Assembly: GCF_003259845.1 (NCBI RefSeq)
Contig: NZ_QLMJ01000002.1
Coordinates: 186,001 to 250,000, forward strand
Direction of reading: 5' to 3'
From: Actinoplanes lutulentus
Lineage (GTDB): Bacteria > Actinomycetota > Actinomycetes > Mycobacteriales > Micromonosporaceae
DNA: 64,000 bases
Position 1 is the stretch's first letter, and every line of letters starts with the position of its first letter. Positions 58,323 to 64,000 of the stretch are shown here, piece after piece. A program made the position numbers and the translations under genes. The notes beneath the pieces were generated by a model. It searched no databases, was not told the origin of the DNA, and worked only from the letters and a program-made list of their open reading frames with translations.

Positions 58323-59384
58323 GTGACGACGTCCGTGGAACGGGCACCAGCCGCACAGCAGGCGGTGCCGTTCACCGCGAAAGAGCGCTGGGTTCTGGTC
58401 GTCGCCAGCGCCTGGCTCGTGATCGGGCTCCAGCTCGACGCGTACGCGCACGCCACGACGCCGGAGCTGGAGACGTTCTGGACGCCGTGGCACGGTGTGC
58501 TGTACTCCGGCATCGCCGCCTCCGGGTTCACCCTGCTCTGGATCATGCGGTCCCGGCTGCCGAGCATTCCGACGTACCAGAGCCTGCTCGCCCTGCCCAA
58601 CGCGCTGCGCCTGCCGCTCGCCGGCATGGCCGCGCTGCTGGTCGGCGGCGGGATGGACACGCTCTGGCACAACGTGTTCGGCATCGAGCGGGACATGGAG
58701 ATCTTCGTCAGCCCGAGCCACGAGTTCATCATCCTGGGCATGGTGCTGGTCGCCATGGGGCCGGCGCTGATGCAGGCCACGCTGCCCGGCCGCAGGCTCG
58801 GCGCCGGCGGCGGCTGGCTGGTCGGCATCTCGGTGCTCTTCGCGGTGCTGCCGGTGCACATCTACTCGCTGCACGCCTCCGCGATCGGTTTCCGGCACCT
58901 GGGCATGGGCAACGGCGACGAGCCGATCCCGATCTTCTCGCCGGACGCGCAGCTCGTGCACGGTTACCTGTTCAGCACGGTCCTGCTGCTGCTCCCGCTG
59001 ATCGTCATCGGACGCCGGTGGGCGCTGCCGCTCGGGCTGCCGACCGCGCTGATCGCGATCCCGGCGCTGCTGATGCACCTCATGTTCGACTCGGAGGACG
59101 CGTGGTGGCCGGCGCTCACCCTCGCCGCCGCCGCGGTGGTGCTGGAGGCGGGCTTCCGCATCGCGAACCGTTTCGTCCGCCTGCCGGTCAACGCACGGTG
59201 GATCCTGCTGGGCCTGCTCGCACCGCCGCTCGCCTGGGGTTCCGTCCTGATCGTCGGCAAGATCGAAGAGGGTAGCGTCGGGTTCAACATCCACATCGTC
59301 AGCGGGCTGCTGCTCTACACCGCGCTCACCGGGGCGGCCACCGTGCTGGTCGCGCGGAGCGTGCAGTACCTGCAAGCCGAGTGA
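58323..59384 (+). CDS. Polytopic membrane protein of a possible metal-handling operon
   Basis: 353 aa from GTG 58323, since AGGGAG lies 8 bp upstream (GTG 58314 is the alternative). About nine membrane helices with many Trp, His and Asp residues near the membrane faces: LQLDAYAHATTPELETFWTP, WHGVLYSG, LWHNVFGIERDMEIFVSPSH, HLMFDSEDAWW. These could bind a metal. No family recognised. Stop overlaps the next gene by 4 bp. Confidence 0.82.
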   Translation: MTTSVERAPAAQQAVPFTAKERWVLVVASAWLVIGLQLDAYAHATTPELETFWTPWHGVLYSGIAASGFTLLWIMRSRLPSIPTYQSLLALPNALRLPLAGMAALLVGGGMDTLWHNVFGIERDMEIFVSPSHEFIILGMVLVAMGPALMQATLPGRRLGAGGGWLVGISVLFAVLPVHIYSLHASAIGFRHLGMGNGDEPIPIFSPDAQLVHGYLFSTVLLLLPLIVIGRRWALPLGLPTALIAIPALLMHLMFDSEDAWWPALTLAAAAVVLEAGFRIANRFVRLPVNARWILLGLLAPPLAWGSVLIVGKIEEGSVGFNIHIVSGLLLYTALTGAATVLVARSVQYLQAE

Positions 59385-60598
59385 AAGCGCTTCTCGCCTT
59401 TGTTGTGTTCGCGATCGCCCTGCTGGCGGCGCCGGCTCCGGCGTACGCCCATGCCGGCGGGCTGACCGCGACCGACTCCCGGAGCCGGGTCGTCGCGGTG
59501 ACGCCCGCGGTTCCGGGACTGCGCGTCGCAACGATCGAGAACGGCGCGCGGATCCGGCTGGTCAACGGCACCGGCTCGTCCGTCGTACCCGGTGCCGGAG
59601 GCGGACCGGCGGTTCCGGCGGCCATCGCCCCGGGGAAGGACGTGACCTGGATCGACACCCGGGTCACGCCGGACGGCCGCCGGATCGCCGCGGGTCAGAG
59701 CGTTGACTGGACGATGCCCCTGGACGTCGGCGGGACGACTGTCCTGGTCAGCGGCGTGCTCACCGGCGAACAGCCGCCGATCCCGCTGGTCTGGTGGGTG
59801 TCGGCGGTCCTCGTCGCGGCCGCCGTCATCCTTGCGGCACGCCGGTTGACCAGGGGGGATGTGCTGCTCTGTTCGGCCGGGCTGGTCGCCGCCGGCGCGT
59901 CGATCGCGCACGTAGCCGGTTCCACGCTTGCCGTCGAGTCGGCGCCGCCGGCCGGGACGTTCCTCAGTGCCGCCGGGATCAACCTGCTCGCCTGGCCGCT
60001 GATCATCGGTGGCGCGGTGACCGCGTTCCGCGGCCGGCCCGCCGGTGTTCTCGCGGTCTGCGGCGGCGCGGCTCTGACCGCGGTGTTCGTCCTGCCGGAC
60101 GTGACCTCGTTCCACCGGGCGGTCCTGCCGTTCGCCGGGCCCGCCATCGTCGAACGGATCCTCGTCGTTCTCGCGCTCAGCCTCGGCGCGGGGGTCGCGG
60201 TCGCGGGATCAGGCGTTTTGCGTACGCTCGCACGCCAGCCCACGGCCCTGCTGCTCGTCGGGATCCTGGTGCTCGGCGGCTGCACCCGGGCCACGCCGGT
60301 CGAGGCGGTTCCGTCGACGTGTGGATCAGCCGCGCCTGATGCCGTACCCCTGAATGTCGCTCTGCGTGAGGGGCGCGCGGAGCCCGCGCCGCATCGGGTG
60401 TCGGTGGCGACGGGGAGTCCGGTGTTGCTCGGTGTGAGCGCGGACGTGCCGACCGAAGTGCACGTGCACGGCTATGACCTGGTCTATCCGGTGCAGGCCG
60501 GGCAGCCGGCGTGCGTGCTGTTCGTCGCTGACCGTGCCGGGCTGTTCGATGTGGAGGCGCATCCGGAGACGCTGCTGCTGCAGATCGAAGTGCGGTGA
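59381..60598 (+). CDS. Secreted/membrane protein with CopC-like N-terminus and cupredoxin-like C-terminus
   Basis: 405 aa from GTG 59381. The signal peptide ends at AYA|HAGG, leaving His first, as in copper-binding CopC-like and methane-monooxygenase PmoB-like proteins. The next 110 residues are beta-rich. About five membrane helices follow, and the last 90 residues resemble an EfeO-type cupredoxin: DVPTEVHVHGYDL, ACVLFVADRAGLFDVEAH. This layout suggests copper capture at the outer face. Overlaps both neighbours by 4 bp. Confidence 0.82.
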   Translation: MKALLAFVVFAIALLAAPAPAYAHAGGLTATDSRSRVVAVTPAVPGLRVATIENGARIRLVNGTGSSVVPGAGGGPAVPAAIAPGKDVTWIDTRVTPDGRRIAAGQSVDWTMPLDVGGTTVLVSGVLTGEQPPIPLVWWVSAVLVAAAVILAARRLTRGDVLLCSAGLVAAGASIAHVAGSTLAVESAPPAGTFLSAAGINLLAWPLIIGGAVTAFRGRPAGVLAVCGGAALTAVFVLPDVTSFHRAVLPFAGPAIVERILVVLALSLGAGVAVAGSGVLRTLARQPTALLLVGILVLGGCTRATPVEAVPSTCGSAAPDAVPLNVALREGRAEPAPHRVSVATGSPVLLGVSADVPTEVHVHGYDLVYPVQAGQPACVLFVADRAGLFDVEAHPETLLLQIEVR

Positions 60599-61764
60599 TC
60601 GTCGCTCACGGTGTCGGCAGCTCCGCCGATCTGCCGCTCCCCCTCGACCTCGTGCTGCAGGCCGGCGCCGCCACGGTCGTCCTGTCGTTCCTGATCGCCG
60701 CGTTCTGGTGGCGCCGGCCGCGCCTGTCATTTCGCCGCATTGAGGCCGCAAAGAGCTCCCGGCTGCGCTGGCCGGTCCTGATTCTGGCCCTCTACGTGCT
60801 GGTCAACGCGTTCCTCGGCCCATCGGGCGCCACGAACCCGGCCGCGCACGCGCTCTTCGTCTGGCTCTGGGTCGGCCTGGTGCTGATCAGTGTCGTTTTC
60901 GGACCCGTGTGGCGCGCGGTCAACCCGCTGCGCACGCTCTTCGCACTCCTGCGCCTGCCGCGTCGCGGGCTGCGCCCGCTTCCGCCCGGCAGCGGCCTCG
61001 GCGCATGGCCGGCGGCGGCGTTTCTGCTGGTCTTCGTCTGGTTCGAACTCGTCGCACCCCATCACGGCGACCCGGTCACGCTCGGTGCGTTCATTCTTGG
61101 GTACGCGGTAACGCAGCTCGCCTGCGCGACGGTACGCGGTGAGGACTGGTTCGCCCGGGGTGACTGCTTCGAGGTCTACTCGGATCTGGCCGGACGTCTG
61201 AGTCCCCGGGTCTTCGCGTTCTCGGGCGTCTCGGCCGGAGCGCTCGGCGCCTTCCTCGCCGTCTGGTGGGGGTCGACGGTCTTCGACAGCGCGTCGGCAT
61301 CACCGGCCTGGGCGACGTTCGTGCAGCGTGCGGGCCACCCGGGCGGGTACGCCACCGGCGCGCTGGTCGCGATCTGCGGGCTGGTGTTCCTCGCCGTCCA
61401 CTGGGTAGCCGGGCGCCTCGACGTGACCGCCTCGCTGATTCCGATCGCCGTCGGTTACACGCTGGCGCACTACCTTTCGTTACTGCTCGTGGAGGGCCCT
61501 CGCGGACTGTTACTGCTGGTCCAGCAGTGGGGGATCGCCGACGGGATGACCTGGGACGTCGCCCCGGTGCCCGCGGTGATCGCCGGTGCGCAGATCGCGC
61601 TGATCCTGATCGGTCACGCGCTGGGCGTCATCATCGCGCACGACCAGGCGCTGGCCGAGTCGCCGGACCGCCCGGTGCTGGCGACACTCGCCGACGAGCT
61701 GCCGATGGTCATCTTCATGATCGGATGCACGTGGGCGGGGTTGTTCCTCCTCTTCGTCCGGTGA
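60595..61764 (+). CDS. Polytopic membrane protein, third member of the copper-like operon
   Basis: 389 aa from GTG 60595. About ten membrane helices. Conserved-looking polar residues sit in FELVAPHHGDPVTLG, GEDWFARGDCFEVYSDL and AVGYTLAHYLSLLLVEG. Some actinobacterial relatives carry the annotation fenitrothion hydrolase, as I recall, but that label has weak support. It probably acts with the two preceding genes. Confidence 0.82.
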   Translation: MIVAHGVGSSADLPLPLDLVLQAGAATVVLSFLIAAFWWRRPRLSFRRIEAAKSSRLRWPVLILALYVLVNAFLGPSGATNPAAHALFVWLWVGLVLISVVFGPVWRAVNPLRTLFALLRLPRRGLRPLPPGSGLGAWPAAAFLLVFVWFELVAPHHGDPVTLGAFILGYAVTQLACATVRGEDWFARGDCFEVYSDLAGRLSPRVFAFSGVSAGALGAFLAVWWGSTVFDSASASPAWATFVQRAGHPGGYATGALVAICGLVFLAVHWVAGRLDVTASLIPIAVGYTLAHYLSLLLVEGPRGLLLLVQQWGIADGMTWDVAPVPAVIAGAQIALILIGHALGVIIAHDQALAESPDRPVLATLADELPMVIFMIGCTWAGLFLLFVR

Positions 61765-61774
61765 GATCTCCGGG

Positions 61775-62059
61775 TTGGTTGAACGGGCGGCGTTGCCCCG
61801 TGTTGTGCCTGCTTCGTGCGTACCCACGGCAATTGCCCACAACGAAGCCCGCAGCCGCGGCAGCTCCTGGGCCGGTCCGCCGCTCGGCGTCGATCGGGCG
61901 CTGTTGTTCCTGGTTGACGGGATCTCCTACCTGATCGCCGCGGTGAGCCTGATCTTTGACTGAGCCGGTCTGGTGTGCGGCGCCGACCGGGCTGCGGCCA
62001 CGATCTGGGTGCTGGCCGGCGTGATGCTCGCCGCGGCCGCCCTCGATCGAGGGTCATGA
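61775..62059 (+). pseudogene. Remnant of an EntS-like MFS transporter
   Basis: TAIAHNEARSRGSSWAGPPLG followed by RALLFLVDGISYLIAAVSL reproduces the motif of EntS/macrolide-type MFS proteins (NEARSR ... GPPLGG ... DALSYLVS). A stop falls at 61961. A second hydrophobic piece, IWVLAGVMLAAAALDRGS, ends at 62059. N-terminal helices and most of the protein are gone, and no start signal is present. Confidence 0.7.
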
Positions 62060-62129
62060 CCTTCCCCCTAACGTGCGGTTTCGGTCACGGTTAGTACATC
62101 TGATCTAATCGTGGGGTAAGGTGCGGCAC

Positions 62130-62753
62130 ATGAGCATCGACAGCGGTGAGGGACCGAAACGCCCGATAACCGCCAAGCAGGAGCGGATCCTGGCCGTCAT
62201 CCACGAGTCCATCCGCGACCGTGGGTTCCCGCCGACCGTCCGGGAGATCGGCGCGGCGGTCGGTCTGGTCTCGCCCTCCTCGGTGACGCACCACCTCAAA
62301 GTCCTCGAACGGCACGGCCTGCTCCGCCGCGAACCGCACGGGTCACGGGCTGTCGACGTCCGAAGCCCGTCGACGGACCGGACCATCAGCGTTCCGGTGC
62401 TCGGGGCCATCGCCGCCGGCACGCCGATCCTCGCCGAGGAGAACGTGGACGATCACCTCACGGTCTCGGCCGGGATGGTGGGTCATGGGACGTTCTTCGC
62501 TCTGAACGTCAAGGGCGACTCGATGATCGACGCCGCGATCTGCGACGGGGATGTCGTGGTGGTGCGGCAGCAGCCGGTCGCGGAGAACGGCGACATCGTG
62601 GCGGCGATGATCGAGGGCGAGGCGACAGTGAAGGTGTTGCGGCGGCGGGGGAGCCGGGTGGAGCTGGTGCCGCGGAACCCGGTTTATCAGGTGATTCCTG
62701 GGGATGACGCGGTGGTGCTGGGCAAGGTGGTCTGCGTGATCCGGCGCCTCTGA
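62130..62753 (+). CDS. lexA: LexA repressor
   Basis: 207 aa from ATG 62130 (AAGG 8 bp upstream; GTG 62121 would add three residues). The N-terminal HTH has [21 protein letters not shown]. The self-cleavage site is the Ala-Gly bond in AIAAGTP. The catalytic dyad is Ser in GDSMIDA and Lys in ATVKVL. It should repress DNA-damage genes until RecA triggers cleavage. No CGAAC-N4-GTTCG box is visible in the 200 bp upstream, so autoregulation is not evident. No recA or recX nearby. Confidence 0.92.
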   Translation: MSIDSGEGPKRPITAKQERILAVIHESIRDRGFPPTVREIGAAVGLVSPSSVTHHLKVLERHGLLRREPHGSRAVDVRSPSTDRTISVPVLGAIAAGTPILAEENVDDHLTVSAGMVGHGTFFALNVKGDSMIDAAICDGDVVVVRQQPVAENGDIVAAMIEGEATVKVLRRRGSRVELVPRNPVYQVIPGDDAVVLGKVVCVIRRL

Positions 62754-62812
62754 CCGTGATCCGGCACCTTTTGTGGGGTGCGGGGTCTAGGCCGGTTGTT
62801 CTGTGGTGTCAG

Positions 62813-62893
62813 GGGCCCACGGTGGGTGCTTGGCTCGCCTGGACGGGGGCCCACGGTGGGTGCTTGGCTCGCCGGGATGGGAACCCACGGTGA
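62813..62893. repeat. 34-bp tandem repeat, two and a half copies
   Basis: CCCACGGTGGGTGCTTGGCT starts at 62816 and 62850; CCCACGGTGAG starts at 62884. Each unit contains the palindrome CCCACGGTGGG. Confidence 0.9.
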
Positions 62894-63093
62894 GCCTGAG
62901 GGGTGACCAGGGCACACGGATCGGTTGTGTGTGACCTCGTCCATGCCATAGCCGTGATCAGGGCGCACGGAGTGATTGCGTGTTCCCTGGTCTACGCGGA
63001 TCGCCGTCAGTGTGTGCCGACGGCTACGCGGCCGTGCCGCTATTTCTCTGCCGGCGTTGAGGCCAGGCGCCTGTGCTGGTGTTCGCCCGGAGC

Positions 63094-63133
63094 GTGTCGA
63101 CTTGGGGTTCGATTCGTTCCCCGAACTCGACAG
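63094..63133. repeat. 39/40-bp palindrome family A, solitary copy
   Basis: GTGTCGACTTGGGGTTCG pairs with CGTTCCCCGAACTCGACA across ATT. One base longer than the other copies at the 3' end. Confidence 0.88.
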
Positions 63134-63160
63134 ATCGGCCTTGGCGGAGTGCCGTTCTCC

Positions 63161-63255
63161 TGCTAGCCGGTTGTGCTAGCCGGTTGTGCCAGCTGGCTGT
63201 GCTAGCCGGCTGTGCCAATCGGTCGTGCCTGCCGATCGGTCGTGCCAGCCGGTCG
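63161..63255. repeat. 13-bp minisatellite, about seven copies
   Basis: TGCTAGCCGGTTG and close variants run from 63161 to 63255; one unit has a 4-bp insertion. It leads directly into the family B pair, as the minisatellite in island 1 does. Confidence 0.9.
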
Positions 63256-63271
63256 GTTGGGTCGGTTGGGC

Positions 63272-63389
63272 GAGCCGTCGCTCAGGCATGTCATCGGACT
63301 CTCATAAGGTGGCTGGGCTACGGCTGCGAGGCCCGAGCCGTAGTTCAGACATGTCATCGCGTCCTCATAACCGTTCTGAGCTACGGCTC
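63272..63389. repeat. 54-55-bp palindrome family B, pair 2
   Basis: Palindromes at 63272-63326 and 63335-63389, starts 63 bp apart, with the same outer arms as pair 1 (GAGCCGT ... ACGGCTC/G) but a diverged core (CATGTCATCG and CTCATAA). Confidence 0.88.
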
Positions 63390-63466
63390 GCCTGCCTGCC
63401 CGGCCGCCTGCCCGCTGGATTAGGGGGCGGGGGGCTCAGGGCGGGGCGGCTCAGGGCGGGGTGGGG

Positions 63467-64000
63467 TCAGGTGGGGAGGCTTCGGGCTGGGCGGAATGTT
63501 ACGTCGTCCAGGTTCAGGTCGGGGTGGCTTCGGCGGCGGACTGAGGCTCGGCAGCTCCAGTGTTCGTCGAACCAGCCGCCGCCTCGGAGGACGCGGTATT
63601 CGCCGTAGATCTCGGGGTCGTATCGGTCCCAGCACCACTCCCAGGCGTTGCCGAGCATGTCGTGCAGGCCCCAGGCGTTGGGTTGTTTGCCGCCGGGTGG
63701 GTGGATGCGGTCGCCGGAGTTGGCACGGTGCCAGGCGATGTCGTCGAGAGGGCCGTATCGCGGGCCGGTGGTGCCGGCTCGGCAGGCGTGTTCCCACTCG
63801 GCTTCGGTCGGTAGCCGGTATCCGTCGGCACTTCGGTCCCAGACTATGCCGTCCCCGTCCCGGCCATTCCCGTCTTCGTCCCCGAGGGCGCCGTCCCCGA
63901 ACGCACCGGGCCTGAGGGCGCCGGGACCGAGTGCACCCGGTCTGAGAGCGTCCGGCTTGGAAGCGTCCGGCTCGGAAGCGCCCGGCTTGGAAGTGCCCGG
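63467..64000 (-). CDS. Formylglycine-generating-enzyme-like (SUMF1) protein, 3' part only
   Basis: The frame is open to the window edge, so the gene starts outside; 177 residues are visible. The SUMF1 fold is clear from DGYRLPTEAEWEHACRAGTT, AWGLHDMLGNAWEWCWD and VLRGGGWFDEHWSCRASVRR. The Cys pair of true formylglycine-generating enzymes is not present in the GGWFDEHWSC segment, so sulfatase activation is doubtful. Just before DGDGIVWDRSADGYRLPTE lies a low-complexity insert of about 40 residues (ALRPGA-like repeats) encoded by tandem repeats at about 63880-64000. Stop at 63467. Confidence 0.9.
   Translation of the reverse strand, partial: PGTSKPGASEPDASKPDALRPGALGPGALRPGAFGDGALGDEDGNGRDGDGIVWDRSADGYRLPTEAEWEHACRAGTTGPRYGPLDDIAWHRANSGDRIHPPGGKQPNAWGLHDMLGNAWEWCWDRYDPEIYGEYRVLRGGGWFDEHWSCRASVRRRSHPDLNLDDVTFRPARSLPT
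63882..64000. repeat. 15-bp tandem repeats within the FGE-like coding sequence
   Basis: In-frame repeats of GCGTCCGGCTTGGAA and GCACCCGGTCTGAGA type. Being multiples of three they add Ala-Ser/Leu-Lys/Arg-Pro units without breaking the frame. They continue to the window edge. Confidence 0.85.

Larger units (their letters stand above)
62754..63466. other. Repeat island 4 (no convincing gene)
   Basis: 713 bp between lexA and the FGE-like gene. It holds a 34-bp tandem repeat, one family A palindrome, a 13-bp minisatellite and a family B palindrome pair. Frames here are low-complexity. Confidence 0.8.

Overview
The window is high-GC actinobacterial chromosome. Many GTG starts, long runs of genes joined by 4-bp stop/start overlaps, an F420-type LLM oxidoreductase, an ECF41-type sigma factor and a LexA with an actinobacterial layout suggest a soil actinomycete. 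A member of the Micromonosporaceae such as Actinoplanes is my guess by style, not something the sequence proves. No tRNA, rRNA, CRISPR array, IS element or phage gene was seen.

Layout. (1) 1-2.4 kb: the 3' part of a branched-chain-type ABC permease/ATPase fusion, then a secreted neocarzinostatin-fold protein with an LPKTG wall anchor. (2) 2.4-4.1 kb: a gene-free repeat island. (3) 4.1-12.5 kb, minus strand: nine tightly coupled genes containing two proteins of the red-chlorophyll-catabolite-reductase/bilin-reductase fold, a Rieske oxygenase, a chlorophyllase-like hydrolase, a double nitrilase-fold protein, an SDR, an orphan beta-rich protein, a membrane protein and a maleate-isomerase/arylmalonate-decarboxylase-like protein. 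This resembles a tetrapyrrole-opening pathway and is the most unusual part of the window. (4) 12.5-17.6 kb: a Dabb protein, small secreted proteins, an ECF41 sigma factor with its partner oxidoreductase, and a lipoprotein. (5) 17.8-36.1 kb: two large divergent catabolic operons on either side of an IclR regulator. The minus-strand operon has two aldehyde dehydrogenases, a flavoprotein hydroxylase, a methylisocitrate-lyase-like protein, an acyl-CoA-dehydrogenase-fold monooxygenase and a flavin reductase. The plus-strand operon has MaoC hydratases, an LLM oxidoreductase, a CoA transferase, MmgE/PrpD, RidA, a thiolase-like/DUF35 pair, an acyl-CoA dehydrogenase and a CitE-type lyase. Together these could take branched or unsaturated dicarboxylic acids (mesaconate, itaconate or citraconate type) to pyruvate and acyl-CoAs. 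(6) 36.1-39.6 kb: a TMEM175 remnant, a secreted M14 peptidase and an RDD protein. (7) 39.6-40.25 kb: a second repeat island. (8) 40.25-47 kb: a heterodimeric ABC exporter behind a possible iron box, a secreted nuclease-fold protein, thymidine kinase and type II NADH dehydrogenase. (9) 47.0-47.6 kb: a third repeat island. (10) 47.6-53 kb: MarR plus hydrolase, an Mth938-domain protein, rhamnose mutarotase, a large membrane protein with a receptor-like outer domain, and PaaX. (11) 53.2-57.6 kb: a complete branched-chain-type ABC importer divergent from PaaX, then a TetR regulator. (12) 58.3-61.8 kb: a three-gene membrane system with CopC-like and cupredoxin-like parts. (13) 61.8-64 kb: an MFS remnant, LexA, a fourth repeat island and the 3' end of a formylglycine-generating-enzyme-like gene whose coding sequence carries a tandem-repeat insertion.

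Two families of palindromic repeats recur in the gene-poor islands. One is 39 bp long and comes in pairs or triplets every 61-62 bp. The other is 54-55 bp long and comes in pairs every 63 bp. They are accompanied by minisatellites of 13 to 36 bp and are the main non-coding feature of the window.
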